From Sorex araneus (Eukaryota; Chordata; Mammalia; Eulipotyphla; Soricidae): 64,000 nucleotides of DNA. How positions within the stretch are numbered: position 1 is the first letter of the stretch; every line of letters begins with the position of its first letter. The position numbers and the translations under genes were made by a program. The notes beneath the pieces were generated by a model. That model ran no database searches. It saw nothing but the letters and a program-made list of their open reading frames with translations, and was not told the DNA's origin. Positions 1-11,161 of this stretch are shown here, one piece after another. The stretch covers positions 47,594,509 through 47,658,508 of the forward strand of contig NC_073307.1 of the NCBI RefSeq assembly GCF_027595985.1, in the 5' to 3' direction.

Positions 1-31
1 CGCCCTACCTGCTGTTCTATCGCTCCAGCCC
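1..31 (-). mobile_element. SOR-type SINE, truncated by window edge
   Basis: The first 31 bases match the reverse complement of the tRNA-like head of the SINE that recurs through the window (CCGCTGTGCTATCGCTCCAGCC type). The rest of the element lies to the left of the window. Confidence 0.8.
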
Positions 32-254
32 ATGACACACTTTCTTTTAAGGAAATCTTTTTTGATTATTTTTAGTAAAATAACCATAACAAGCAATAAA
101 TCATTTAGGGCCTGCTATTGGGTTAGGTTTGGGTGGAGGTTGGGAAAATAGGAAACAGTGGTGTTGAGAAGGTGTAATGGTGGTTGGTGTTGGATTGGTA
201 TTGGAATATTGAATGTAATAAATCACTGTGAACAATTTTATAAAAATAAAATTT

Positions 255-322
255 ACTGTATCACTGTATCACTGTCATCCGTTGAGCAGGCACCAGTAAC
301 GTCTCTATTTGTCCCAGCCCTG
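255..322 (-). mobile_element. 3' fragment of the second SINE family
   Basis: Read on the minus strand, this matches the end of the element at 34,945-35,190: GTTACTGGTGCC, then a GAGCAACGG-like stretch, then GATGACAGTGATA repeated. The head is missing. Confidence 0.55.
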
Positions 323-870
323 AGATTTTTTTTAAGTTATTTATTTTATTGAATCACCATGTGGAAAGTTACAAAGTTCTCAGGCTTATGTCTCAGTTAT
401 ACAATGCTCAAACACCTGTCCCTTCACCAGTGCCCATATTCCACCACCAAAAACCCCAGTATACCTCCCACCCCTCGCCCCCCCCCACCCCCGCCTGCAT
501 AACTGATAAATTTCACTTCATTTTCTCTTTACCTTGATTACATTCCATATTTCAACACAAAACTCACTATTATTGTTGGAGTTTCTCCCCAAAAAAGACA
601 GCCCTACTGCCAAGGAAGCATTTGATAATTAGTTTTCCATTGCTGAGAATGAAGAGATATGAAGTCCCGCTGTTCCGAGTACATAACTCTTTTTTTTCTC
701 CTTCCCGCACCACCAAGTTCGTACCTGCTTAATAGTTCTCATAATATGGCAGACACTACGCCGCTTCTCCCCAAAAAGGGAAAAAAAAAAAACGAGAAAG
801 AAGGATCTTTCCCTTCCTCGGCCTGCGTGGGGCTATGGCTTACTTCACAGTCTAGAGACATGGCTGCAAG
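323..870 (-). mobile_element. L1 3'-end fragment (minus orientation)
   Basis: On the minus strand, 323-490 reads GCACTGGTGAAGGGA, then TTTGTAACT, then GGTGATTCAAT and an A-rich (AAAT)n tail. The same 3' end closes the L1 at 33,630-34,440 and the fragment at 46,490-46,770. Continuation to 870 is assumed from A/T-rich composition and is less certain. Confidence 0.55.
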
Positions 871-1029
871 CAGTTTCTGGGACCAGAAGTAGTCTAGCTG
901 GCCTCCGGATCCTGGTCAATCAGCAGCAAAGCGGCCGCACAAAAGTGTGGCCACCCAGGTCGAATCTCGGCAGAGCGTGCGCCGGTATTGGCCCCGGCCC
1001 GAGACTACCCAAGCGTCCCCCAGCCCTGA
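871..1029. other. Short unassigned stretch between repeats
   Basis: GC-richer sequence between an L1 3' end and a SINE, including a GCGGCCGC octamer. No exon, RNA gene or repeat family was recognised. Confidence 0.4.
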
Positions 1030-1236
1030 GATTTTAGCAGCCTCTGCTTACTCATCTTTCCCAATGGTAGGAGGCTCTTTCAGAGTCAGGGGAATAAGAC
1101 CTATTATTGTTACTGTATTTGGCATAAGGAATATGCCACGGAGAGCTTGTCAGGCTCTTCTGTTTGGGGGGAATACTCTGGATAGCTTGCCAGTCTCTCT
1201 GAGAGGGACGGAGAATGTATATCAGAGAATACAAGC
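1030..1236 (-). mobile_element. Body of the second SINE family
   Basis: The minus strand reads ACTGGCAAGCTATCCAGAGT, then GAGCCTGACAAGCTCTCCG, then TATGCCAAATACAGTAACAA. This is the same order of modules as 34,990-35,150, with substitutions. The tRNA-like head is not seen, so the copy is 5'-truncated or diverged. Confidence 0.65.
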
Positions 1237-1320
1237 AAGTATGTTAAAACCAAACACATGTGTGCTGCTTTAGGCACATCAGTGGGCTAGACCATAAGAG
1301 GTCATGCAGTCACTTTGTAC

Positions 1321-1670
1321 CCTGACAGAGACAAAGCGCGAACAACAGAACTCTCATCTATTGCTGGGGGCAATCGGTTTGGCAGACCCTTATAATATTC
1401 AAAAGAAAATCCAGTAACCCAAGTGAAATGGAAATGTCTGTTCATACAGAATCCTCTATGCAAACGTTGACAGTGGCTTTGTGGGGCGGGGAGGTGGCTC
1501 AAAGGACTGGAGTATGTGCTCTGCATGCAGAATCCCTGGGGTCAATTGCCAGCATTGCATGGTCTCTAGAGCACTTCCAGGAGAGAGCCCCCAAATCAAC
1601 AATAAAATGAATATGCGAAAATTGTATTTTTAATTTTTTTTTTATTTTTTAAATGTAGGAGTATTGCTAT
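1321..1670 (+). repeat. Direct repeat, copy A
   Basis: About 350 bp that recurs nearly unchanged at 2,476-2,992 (offset 1,155 bp). Both copies contain CAATCGGTTTGGCAGACCC and the same SINE-like element, and both end in GTAGGAGTATTGCTAT. Differences are a few substitutions near the start (AAAGCGCGAAC against GAAGCGGGGAC) and the SINE inserted in copy B. Confidence 0.85.
1476..1612 (+). mobile_element. Diverged tRNA-type SINE inside copy A
   Basis: GGGGCGGGGAGGTGGCTCAA looks like a diverged tRNA-like head. It is followed by GGGGTCAATTGCC at the B-box position, a SINE-like body and an A-rich end. It was duplicated along with its surroundings. Confidence 0.5.
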
Positions 1671-2475
1671 AAAATAAAATAATAACTTATATGACAAAGG
1701 CCTTCTCTCCAGGAGCCCAGGGGAATTGTGCAATAGCTCTGAGCTCCTGCTTTGTAAGCAGAAGGCCATGTGTTCAGATCTCTGTTGTCATCACGTTTGC
1801 AGAATGTGAACCTTTCAGTTTCTCCTCTTTGAGCTTGGCAGCTGTGATGTCTGTGATCTCTGGTACCGCAAGTCATTTCTCTCACATCGTGGCCAGTTAC
1901 ATGCACAAGCACCACCCCCGGGATGCAGCCCCCAGGACGTGTAGAAGTGAAAAGTATGTGAGCGCGACAGGGCCAGCATCTGTGTGAGCCACACAGTTAC
2001 CAGGGGAGCACCACCACCAAAACTTGCGTGTGTGAAACTGTGAGATCTGGGAAGCAAATATTCAGGCAAAGGAAAGCAAAGCTCAGTGAGCATCGTCTGA
2101 GAACCGCAGCCGGGCACGCACAGCGGGGAAGCACCCTGGGCTGGAACGCGTGAGGGCCGCAGCCAAGTGTGAGATCCCATCAGTGCAAGAGCCAGGCAGC
2201 GCCAACACATGGAAGTGGGAGAGAAATCTTTTTTAAAAAGCTAAAGATCTCTTATCCAGAATACATAAAGAAGCTTCAAAGCACACTATTAAGAGACCGG
2301 CGCTTTCATCTCTGCGTGCACGTCACGCGTCTTTGTTCAAGCGTTTGGCCTATTTTTATTAGTGCCTGGGCAGAGGAGCATGGTGTTCCTGCAAAGACCT
2401 GCATCCTGAAAACTCATGAAATGCAAATGAAAGCCACAAGAACATGCTCCTCTGTGCCCCTCACAAAATAACAAC
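1671..2475. other. 805-bp spacer between the direct repeats
   Basis: The first part (about 1,695-2,010) resembles a diverged SINE (GCCTTCTCTCCAGGAGCCC, then a body with GATCTCTG). The remainder has no recognisable gene, and the open frames in it show no family resemblance. It could be the inside of an LTR-type insertion flanked by the repeats, but I see no TG...CA termini or primer-binding site. Confidence 0.35.
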
Positions 2476-2992
2476 CCTGACAGAGACGAAGCGGGGACAG
2501 CAGAACTCTCATCTATTGCTGGGGGCAATCGGTTTGGCAGACCCTTATAATATTCAAAAGAAAATCCAGTAACCCAAGTGAAATGGAAATGTCTGTTCAT
2601 ACAGAATCCTCTATGCAAATGTTGACAGTGGCTTTGTGGGGCGGGGAGGTGGCTCAAAGGGCTGGAGTATGTGCTCTGCATGCAGAATCCCTGGGGTCAA
2701 TTGCCAGCATTGCATGGTCTCTAGAGCACTTCCAGGAGAGAGCCCCCAAATCAACAATAAAATGAATATGTGAAATTTTTTTTTTTTTTTTTGCTTTTTG
2801 GGTCACACCTGGCAATGCACAGGTGCTACTCCTGGCTCTGCACTCAGGAATCACTACTGGCAGTGCTCAGAGGACCATATGGGATGCTGGGAGTCGAACC
2901 TGGGTCGGCCGCGTGCAAGGCAAACGCCCTACCCGCTGTGGTATCGCTCCAGCCCTGGGTTTTTTATTTTTTAAATGTAGGAGTATTGCTAT
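2476..2992 (+). repeat. Direct repeat, copy B (interrupted by a SINE)
   Basis: Same 350-bp unit as 1,321-1,670. It is split by the minus-strand SINE at 2,776-2,955; the sequence resumes with TTTTTTATTTTTTAAATGTA and GGAGTATTGCTAT, as in copy A. The SINE therefore inserted after the duplication. Confidence 0.85.
2776..2955 (-). mobile_element. SOR-type SINE, full length
   Basis: Poly-T, then GCTTTTTGGGTCACACC, the body, a B-box complement (GAACCTGGGTCGGCC region) and GCTCCAGCCC. Nearly consensus, hence young. It interrupts direct-repeat copy B. Confidence 0.9.
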
Positions 2993-3277
2993 TTATTCAG
3001 CCACTGACTAAGCTGACTGAAGTGGGCATGAAGTCCACATTTTTTTTTTCAATTTTAAAAATTGGATTTTTTTTTTATAACACAAAACTCAGAGAAGAAG
3101 GAGATAAAACTATACACAATAATATAGTTATTCAGATTGCAAGAATCTTCCACTCTGGGATTTGTTTTGTTTTCCCCTCTGTCTGTGATATCTGAAGTTG
3201 ATGACACCAACAGCCCCCACTCTTCACTCCATCTGCTACTAATGCTGCCAACTCCAGTTGGCAGATTCCGCCCCCCC

Positions 3278-3454
3278 CCTTTATTTTTTTGGCATTTTGG
3301 GTCACACCTGGTGATGCACAGGGGTTACTCCTGGCTCTCACTGAGGACTTACTCCTGGTGGTGCTTGGGGGACCATACAGGATGCTGGGAATCGAACCCG
3401 GGTCGGCCGCGTGCAAGGCAAATGCCCTACCCGCTGTGCTATCACTCCAGCCCC
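3278..3454 (-). mobile_element. SOR-type SINE
   Basis: T-rich start, GGCATTTTGGGTCACACC, GTCGGCCGCGTGCAAGGC and ATCACTCCAGCCCC. Full-length structure in minus orientation. Confidence 0.88.
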
Positions 3455-3608
3455 CAGACTTGCCCCTTGAATCTGGTCTTCTTCATGGGTCTTGTGGCCA
3501 GTAGAAAGGGCTGATGTGAGACCAGGGCAGTTGTAAGAAATTCAAAGGTGCATGTGTGGGAGGGGGTGATGTGTGTGTTGTGTTGTGTTGTTCACAGGCT
3601 TTCGAGGC

Positions 3609-3610
<2 letters not shown>

Positions 3611-3690
<80 letters not shown>
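3611..3690. repeat. (CT)n microsatellite
   Basis: About 39 uninterrupted CT units. They are followed to about 4,035 by a degenerate pyrimidine tract with TCTG and TCTGTC units. The long Ser/Leu open frames here are repeat artefacts. Confidence 0.97.
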
Positions 3691-3691
<1 letters not shown>

Positions 3692-5096
3692 CCCTGCTCC
3701 CCCCCGCTCAAGTTTGGTGCTCTCGAGCCGCTGTGTATGGACCAGATCAGGATGGTTCCTCCTTGTGCTCTGCTTCTGTGTGTGCCGCTGTGCTCTCTTC
3801 TGTCTGTCTGTCTGTCTATCTCTGTCTCTGTCTCTGTAGTCTCTCCTCTGATCTCTTCCGAACTCTCTCTGTCTCTGCTTCTGTGTCTTCTCTCTCCTTC
3901 TGTGTCTTCTCTGCTGCTTCTTCTGTCTTGCCTCTGCTCTTTCTTTCCGCTCCTGTCTCTTCTCCTTGCTTCTGTCTTACCTCTCTCCCTATGTCTTCTC
4001 TGCTGTTTCTGTCTTGCCTCTCTCTACTTCTCTTACAGTTTTAGTTCATATAGCAATCATATAGGGTGGTGACACAAAGGTGGGTTGAACATTAACAAAT
4101 CAACAAAGAGGGGTAAGACCATTTCTCCAGGAGATTAACAAAATCTTATCTAAGGAGATTACTCCAGATTACTAGGAGATCTGCTCAAGGGTGGGATCCA
4201 GATAAGGGTGTGTTGTTTTCTTCCTTCCTCAGCTAGTAATCCACTTAAATAGTTATAGTAAATTTACTTCTAATATTTCTAGCAATTTCATTCTGTATGA
4301 GCACAGTAAGAGATATATCTGACTTAAAGTTTGGTTCTTCCTGAGAGTATTCACTATATATTCCAGACCACAGTCCTCAGGCCAGGTTAGTCTTCCTAAC
4401 CCCAGCAGGGTCCTAGTCTTGCTGTTACTTTTGGATCATGACAGCATTTGTCTATGACCATGTTCTCAACTTATAGTTGAGTATGTAGCGCTTTGGCCTG
4501 GCCCATTTCTATGCCAGGGTAGCTCACAAATTGCCCTGGGTCCATTCTGTCCCTTGTCAGGACCCTGCTTTTGAGGTACTAGGAACTAAGGGAAACTGAG
4601 TTGAGAAAGCAGATGCCCAAGAGTAAATATTATTGGAGTCAATCAGCTCCCAATTTACAAAGCATAATATTAACTGTCTTCCTGTGTCCATACAGAAAGG
4701 ACATTGCTTTAAGGTAAACTAAGTTCCCTACGGCAAGGCTAAAAGGACAAACCCCATGTTATCCTACAGGCAGTTTTGCCATCTTATGTTTCAAAAAAGA
4801 TTTGGCCCCACTGGGCTTCTGGTCCTAAGAGAAAGCTGAGAAACAGCGGGGCAAGGTGCCACTGCCAAGCCTTGTTCTAATGCACTGAATGAGAGCAAGC
4901 TGTGATGAGTCCAGCTTGATGAGCCATGAGGAGTGCCAATGAGTGAGAATGAGGTTCATCATGTATTCATCACAATCTGCTACCATGGCTTTACAGAGGA
5001 CTGTTCGCTGTGTCAGAAGCTAACTAATATAGCGAGCTGGGCCAAGTGCAGGCCTGGGGAAAGTTAGATTTTTTTCCAGGTAGAAGCAGGACATTC
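3691..5096. other. Pyrimidine tract, then AT-rich unassigned sequence
   Basis: A tail of simple TCTGTC-type repeat to about 4,035, then about 1 kb with no splice-like exon, long open frame or familiar SINE. The composition (AGATTA-rich modules) looks like interspersed-repeat material, possibly an old LTR, but I cannot name it. Confidence 0.3.
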
Positions 5097-5294
5097 AAAA
5101 AGAATGCCTGGGGGCCGCAGCGATAGCACAGCAGGTAGGGTGTTTGCCTTACACGCGGCTGACCTGGGTTCAATCCCCAGCATCCCATATGGTCCCCCAA
5201 GCACCGCCAGGAGTAATTCCTGAGGGCAGAGCCAGGAGTAACCCTGAGCAACGCTGGGTGCGACCAAAAAGAAAAAAATAAAAAGAATGCCTGG
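5097..5294 (+). mobile_element. SOR-type SINE with perfect target-site duplication
   Basis: A 15-bp direct repeat, AAAAAGAATGCCTGG, flanks the element at 5,097-5,111 and 5,280-5,294. The head (GATAGCACAGCAGGTAGGG), B box (GGGTTCAATCCCC) and A-rich tail are intact. It sits immediately upstream of the RPS24 retrocopy. Confidence 0.93.
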
Positions 5295-5299
5295 CTCCC

Positions 5300-5795
5300 T
5301 GGCCTCCGGGGACCGTGCCACCATCACCAACGACAGTCACTATCTGAACCAGGAAGTTCATGACCACCCGACTGCTCCAGTGGATGCAAATGGTCATTGA
5401 TGTCCTTCACCCTGGGAAGGCCATGGTACCTGAGACAGAAATTCAAGAGAAACTTGCCCAAATGTAGAAGACTACCCAGATGTCATCTTTGTATTGAGAT
5501 GCAGAACCCATTTTGGTAGTGTCAAAAGAACTGACTTTGACCTCAGGTATGATTCCTTGGATCATAAAAAGAAAACCAAGTCCAGACACAGACTGGCAAG
5601 ACATACCCTGTATGAGAAGAAAAGGGTCTCACACAAGCAGAGAATAGAATGTGAGAACAGAATAAAGAAACTTAGGGGGACCACCAAGGCCAATGTTGGT
5701 GCCGGCAAAAAGAAGGAGTTAAGATTCAGCAGTCACTGTCTGGTGATTCATATTTTTTTAACGAGGATTAATAAATTTTAATTAAAATTTTAAAA
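5300..5795 (+). pseudogene. RPS24P: Processed pseudogene of ribosomal protein S24
   Basis: Intronless, diverged copy of the RPS24 mRNA, which encodes a 40S subunit protein. From about 5,495 the frame reads [13 protein letters not shown], then [13 protein letters not shown], then [14 protein letters not shown], matching the C-terminal half of RPS24 with many substitutions. The start codon is lost: ACC stands at 5,326-5,328 where ATG is expected, in the context GCCACCATC. A premature TAG lies at 5,465-5,467 where the parent has a Tyr codon. The copy ends in a 3'UTR-like ATTAATAAATTTTAATTAAA signal and an A-rich tail, which marks retroposition. It cannot make the full protein. There is no neighbouring promoter; a SINE landed just 5' of it. 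Confidence 0.93.
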
Positions 5796-5814
5796 GAAAA
5801 AACAGTCCACCCAT

Positions 5815-5972
5815 AGGGGCCAAAGAGGTGGTACAGTGGGTAGGGTACTTAGTTTGCATGAGGCCAACTAGGGTTCAATCCCCAGCATCCCATATGGTCC
5901 CCCAAGACCATTAGTAGTGATTCCTGAATGTAGAGCCAGAACAACTCCTGATCACCACTAGGTGTGGCCTCC
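5815..5972 (+). mobile_element. Diverged SOR-type SINE
   Basis: GGTGGTACAGTGGGTAGGG head, GGGTTCAATCCCCAGCATCC at the B box and TAGGTGTGGCC end. It has many substitutions and hence is old. Confidence 0.8.
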
Positions 5973-6358
5973 CTACCCCCAGGAAAGAACATCTGGAAAG
6001 AAATGAACAGCAAAGGCTATCAGCAGCACCCCTCTCCATGGACACTAGAAGCCATAGGAGACCCCCGCAGAACTGTTTGTACAGGGTTCCCTTCCTACTC
6101 CCATTCGTTAGCATTTGCTTTCCCCATTATGATTTAACAACCACACTCACTGTCAGACACTCACACCAAAGTGTGTCAGAAGTGAGAACATAACCAACCC
6201 CTGTCTACCCATCTCCCATTCCCCAGCAACAACCAATTGTTGTTGGATCAATCTTGTGTGTTTTCTTTCCAGTTGTTTGTCCTTCATGCTCATGCTCATC
6301 TGGGAACCTAATAGTCCTGGGAACCTGCTAGACGTGAAGTTTCAAAGATAGCATCAAT
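5973..6358. other. Unassigned intergenic sequence
   Basis: No gene or clear repeat seen. The part after 6,230 may belong to the old L1 recognised downstream. Confidence 0.35.
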
Positions 6359-6516
6359 TAGGGACTGGAGAGATAGTACAGTGGGTAAGGTCCTTGTCTT
6401 GCACTCAGCTGACCCAAGTTCAATCCCTGGAACTCCATACCATCCTCCAAACCTGGCCTCGTTTGATCCTGCAGTCAGGATCTGAGCACCATGGGACGTG
6501 GCCTAAAAATAAAAGT
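6359..6516 (+). mobile_element. Diverged SOR-type SINE
   Basis: GGGACTGGAGAGATAGTACA head and CAAGTTCAATCCCTGGAACT at the B box, ending GGACGTGGCC and AAAAATAAAA. Confidence 0.78.
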
Positions 6517-6677
6517 AGCATCAAATAGATTTTTTAAACTTCATCTTGTGAATCTTGTCATGTCTGTTCATAAAGACAAACTTTGTTTTCATTTAATTGC
6601 TGCATTATATTCTTGGTATGAACATATCCTATTTATTTCACCATTCCTCTGGGAGTGGAAGAGCTCATTCTGATTTC

Positions 6678-6852
6678 TTTTTTTTTTTTTCTTTTTGGGT
6701 CACACTCAGCGATGCTCAGGGGTTACTCCTGGCTTTGCACTCAGAAATTACTCCTGGCAGTGCTTGGGGGACCGTATAAGATGCCAGAGATTGAACCCGG
6801 GTCGGCCGCGTGCAAGGCAAATGCCCTACCCGTGTGCTACTGATCCGGCCCC
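6678..6852 (-). mobile_element. SOR-type SINE nested in old L1
   Basis: Poly-T, CTTTTTGGGTCACACTC, GGTCGGCCGCGTGCAAGGCA and GATCCGGCCCC. Near consensus. Confidence 0.9.
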
Positions 6853-6908
6853 TCATTCTGAGTTCTTAACACAGGAATATCATTTGAGCAGGATTCTCTG
6901 GGGGTAGA

Positions 6909-7062
6909 GGAGGTGAGGCACACCTGGCAGTGCTCAGGACTTACTCCTGTCTCTGTGCTCACAATGACCCCTAGCAGGATTCAGGGGACCAGATACCTGG
7001 GATCGAGTCAGTGTTTACTGCATGCAAGGCAGATGTCTTAACCCCTGCACTAGCTCTCTGGG
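6909..7062 (-). mobile_element. Diverged SOR-type SINE
   Basis: GGCACACCTGGCAGTGCTCA, then CTGCATGCAAGGCAGATG and a degraded head complement. No poly-T is left. Confidence 0.72.
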
Positions 7063-7300
7063 TTGAGCAGAGTTCTTAGAAGAACTGCTGAATCAAAGAG
7101 TGGGTGCATCAAAATGTGACAATTGTTAAATTGCGCCCCAAAACGATGGGTGATTATGTACACCACAACCCCCACATGTGTGGGAGACCCAGCCTCACTG
7201 CATCCTGCTGACTCCGGATACCATGAATCTGTACATTCTTTCCATCTAACAGGGGGAAAAAATGTTCCTTTGTTGAGATGTTAATATGGGCTTCCTAGAT

Positions 7301-9290
7301 GAGTAGCACGATGAACTTTCCTGCCCACATATCTATTGGGCATTGGTGTCATATCTGTCCATGTTTTCACTGGGCTTGTCACTTGTTTTGCTGCAACTCT
7401 GTCATCTATAAGAGGCCTACCCTCCCTATTAATTAGCATATATGCTGAAAAATTTCCCACCACGCTATCAGCCACTTCTCTTTTGGTGTCCTAATTTCCC
7501 CTGGTAAAATGTCAATCTGTTGTTCTTTTCATGCCTGGCTTCAGGGTTCCATGAACCCTTTATTGTTTACAAGGCACTTTCATTTCCATTTTCTGCTGCA
7601 GGCCTGGCCCCAGTGAAAGCCATATTATCTGCACTGCAGAGATAAGAAAAGGGAAGGTCAGAGAGGGTGAAGCACTTATCTGGGGTCACACAATGACCTT
7701 AGGGGAGCTTGGGTTCACAATTCCTTCTCCCCCCCCACCCAGGTGTTGGGGTTCACTCCTGGCTCAGGAGCAGAGAGTGACTCTCCTGTGTTAGGAGGGG
7801 GGCCCTTTCCCACACCCCCAAACCCTGTTGGCAGCTCCCGTGCCGGAAAGCTGCCTCTGGCCTCTTTCCCAGGGCCCCGAGCTGCCTCCAGACAGAGCAT
7901 CCCCCGAGGCCCCGACCCTCCTGGCTGCAGACACAGCCCCTGGCTGCCGAGCAGTCAAGCCTGGCCGACTAGGGGACACTGGCATGGTGACAGAGGCCCG
8001 AGAGGAGGGCAGCCAGGGGACGGAGTCTACGGTGCTGTGAGGGCATCCGGAGCACTGGCCTTACTGCCCGGAGGGATCCTCCAGGCTGAAGGAAAACGCA
8101 GGAGAAGAACAAGCCCGGGGCAGCAGGAGACCAGCCTGTCCCCTGCAGCAGCCCGAGGTACAGAGGGCAGGCCTGGGCACCCTCCTGGCCACTCACAGTG
8201 GCCCTCTCAGGCTTCACCCTAGGACCTCATAATCCCAGGGGTCAGGGGTGATTCCGGGACCCCCTGGGCTGGCTGAATCAGGGTCAGGAGTGGGCCCCCT
8301 CACAGACAGCATCCTGGGGGATTCTGACGTGGCTGGAGCTGCTCCCCCCGCCCCCCCCCACACACACCCGAGAAGGCCTGGGACCCCACAAGTGTAGGTA
8401 CAGCTCATGTGTGTGCTCAGGTGAGTGCTGGCCTGCACGCGGATTCAGGGTAGCAGCCGTCTCCTCTGCAGCAGGGGGTTGGTCTGGAGAAAGGGGTGGG
8501 GGACAGTGCTCCCGGGGGGTGGTCGAGGCCGAGGGTGGTCTCCGAGCCCAGGAGACGCTGCTCGCATTTCATGTCTGCCCACCCACCGGCTCCTTTCCCT
8601 TCCTGGGGGCTCCTGGGAATACAAGGTGGCGGTTTCCCCACCACCACACAGGCCTCCAAGGTCTTTCAGCCGTGCTCCGAGCACTGAGCCATGAGCTGCT
8701 GGGACTTTCCTCGGCCCCAGAGCGGGGCTCAGAGGGGCTGTCACTTCCCAGAATCGCACATCGTGGTTCTCCACAGCCCTGAGGTGATGGAAGCATGAAT
8801 GAACCCATGAATGGAGGCGGCACCCCCAAAGCAGGCAGAGGAGGGGGGGCCTGGTTTCCCAGGGGAGATCTGGAAGAGAAGCCTCCAAATCAGGGAAGCT
8901 GCAACGTGTCCTGGCAGGCGGGGGGGGGGGGGGGCTGGCGGGGGACAAGGAAGAGATGGTGTGAGGTGAGGAGGGAAGAAGGTCCAGGGGAGAGAACCGG
9001 CAAGAGAAAGGCCTGGGTTGAGTCCACACAGGACACCTCAGGGCCCAAGGTGTCAGGCGGATGTGCTTGGCAACAAACTAGACTCTGAGGTGAGGAGGAA
9101 TGCCTCCTAGCCAAGTGACCAATCAGGAAGACTTCCTGGAGGAAGAGGCTCTGTGCTGAGTGCAGAGGCCAGAGCTTGCCTTTGCCCTTCAGCCACAGAG
9201 AGCCGGGGGTTCTTGGGGTTGAGAATAGCCCCAAGAGAGTGCAGAGATCCACAGCAAAGAAGCTCCCCAGCAATAAAAAAGGCCCCTGCA
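7301..9290. other. Intergenic region without a recognisable gene
   Basis: About 7,560-7,735 resembles a minus-strand MIR (GAGATAAGAAAAGGGAAGG, then GGGGTCACACAATGACCTTA). From about 7,740 the DNA turns GC-rich. Many overlapping Pro/Gly/Arg-rich frames exist here, but none shows a domain or a credible exon. In mammals this side of PDGFRB belongs to the CSF1R upstream region, and regulatory elements could be hidden here. Confidence 0.4.
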
Positions 9291-9507
9291 GAAAGGGGGA
9301 ACAGGGGCTGGAGTGATAGCATAGCGGGTAGGGCGTTTGCCTTGCACGCGGCCGACCCGGGTTCAAATCCCAGCATCCCATATGGTCCCCTGAGCACCGC
9401 CAGGAGTAATTCCTGAGTGCAGAGCCAGGAGTAACCCCTGTGCATCGCCAGGTGTGACCCAAAAACCAAAAAAAAAAAAAAAAAAAAAAAAAAAGAAAGG
9501 GGGAACA
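9291..9507 (+). mobile_element. Young SOR-type SINE with target-site duplication
   Basis: GAAAGGGGGAACA repeats at 9,291-9,303 and 9,495-9,507, flanking a near-consensus element with a pure poly-A tail of about 25 nt. The intact A box (TAGCATAGCGGGTAGGG) and B box (GGGTTCAAATCCC) and long tail suggest recent insertion. Confidence 0.95.
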
Positions 9508-10825
9508 TGTCTGCAATGTGATCAGCGGCTAGGACCCCAAAATGCAGGAGCTCACCCAACCCCATAGCCACAGAAGAAGGCCCTGAGGATGGGAGCGAGG
9601 ACCCGAATGGTCACGTCCCAGGGAATATACAAATGCCGACAGGAGTCGCAGAGACTGCGGGCCACTGAGCATCAGGGACCCCCAGCCCAGCCCCCACCTG
9701 TCAGGACAGTTTCCATAGGGACAAGCAAGGACCATGCGGGTGATAATGTGGGCCCGGGAGAGAGCGAGGGGGGCTTCTGGGTCACATGGAGCCAGAGCTG
9801 CGGGAGGCTCAGGCAGAGCTGGGTTTGTCATCATGCCCCGCAGTGCCCCGGGCTACTCCTGGCATGCGTCGGGGTCACTCACTCCCAGCAGCGCAGGGGC
9901 CTGTGCAGGGCCGGGGAGCGAGCCTGGTCCTACTGGAGAGGTTGGAGCCGGGCGAGGGAGGACCTGGGGGAGGACAGTGGCGGGTCCCGGCCGGGGCTGC
10001 AGGGCCACGGGGAGTCCCGGGAGGTGCCCGCGCAGGAGAGGGCTGAGCTCATCGGACGATTCAGGAGGTGCACGAGGAGGAAGAGTGTCAGGCACGGAAA
10101 GTTCCATCCTGTCTCCTCAGTGGGGAACAAGGACGCTGAGAATTCTGTGGTTTTCCAGATGCCGTGCTACTTCCCGTGTTTGTGATGCTTCTAGTTCCTG
10201 CAGTGACTGCCCCCGGAAAACCCTAAACCAGAGAGGTACCTGGGACGTGACGTGGGTGTTAGCAGGTGTGGAGCCAGGCCTTGGGGACCGGAGGGGGCAG
10301 ACACAGTGTCCAAGGTCTTTCTCAGAGACAGCAGGCAATGGGGGTGGGCGCGGGTCACAAGGACACAGGCTGGCTTCTGTCACATCCCCAGTCACTACTG
10401 GCTCTTGAGATTCCCAGGCCTGGGGCCTCTCACTGGACACTTGTGACTGGCGCTGCCCCGGGGCCTCAGGATCAGCCTGGATGGGGAGAGTTTCTCGGGC
10501 CGTCTGGGTCCTCCTGGCCTGGGGGAGTCCGGCACGGGGGGGACCTGCCCTTCCCCACTCGGCTCAGCGCCCACACCGCTGTGACGTGCTGATCTAAACA
10601 GGGACACACAAGCCGGCTGGGGACCCGGGTCCCAGGGAATCCCCAGGGCAAACTCCTACCTGCAATCTTCCTCTGCTGCTCACGGGGGCTCCCCACTCTC
10701 TTCCCTATACAAAGACGCTGCTCCGACTCCTACACCAACTTGTCTCCGCTTTATGGTGATTTTCTTAGTATTCGGGTTTTGTATATTCTATTAGATTGTT
10801 ATGTTTGGGGGGTTATTTTGTTTGG
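9508..10825. other. GC-rich intergenic DNA
   Basis: No exon with both splice sites and coding similarity was recognised, and no clear repeat. Long open frames here are composition-driven. Confidence 0.35.
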
Positions 10826-10999
10826 TTTTGGTTTTGGCTTGGGGGTCACACCCAGCCATGCTCAAGGAGTTTCTCCTAGCTCTGTGCTCAGGAATTACTC
10901 CTGGTGGTGCTCAAAGGACCCTAGGGGATACCAGGGACCAAACCCAGGTTGGCTGTGTGCAGGGCAAGCACTCTACCTGTTGTGCTATCCCTCTGGTCC
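10826..10999 (-). mobile_element. Diverged SOR-type SINE
   Basis: GGGGGTCACACCCAGCCATG, CCAAACCCAGGTTGGCTG and TGTGCTATCCCTCTGGTCC. Confidence 0.8.
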
Positions 11000-11161
11000 T
11001 TATGGGGTTGGGTTGGGTTTGGTTCTGATGTCAGGCTGGAACCAGACCTCACAGGCTCACCGCCACGGAGCTGCATCAACGTTCCAGCTTGGTTTGGGAC
11101 CTCCTGAAGTCCTGTAACAATTTTAATTAATTCTCTTTACTTGGCATCTTAATCTATGAAT

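Larger units (their letters stand above)
6535..7300 (+). mobile_element. Old L1 fragment with nested SINEs
   Basis: The order of modules is that of an ancient L1 3' region: TTAATTGCTGCATTATATTC, then TATTTATTTCACCATTCCTC, then GAACTGCTGAATCAAAGAGT, then TTGTTAAATTGCGCCCC. Two minus-strand SINEs (6,678-6,852 and 6,909-7,062) interrupt it. Confidence 0.6.

Noticed and set aside
3548-4072. 174-codon Ser/Leu open frame
   Set aside because: It is the (CT)n microsatellite and its degenerate continuation.
5494-5781. Functional RPS24 retrogene
   Set aside because: The parent start codon is replaced and an in-frame stop precedes the longest open part; many non-synonymous changes; no promoter. It is treated as a dead processed pseudogene.
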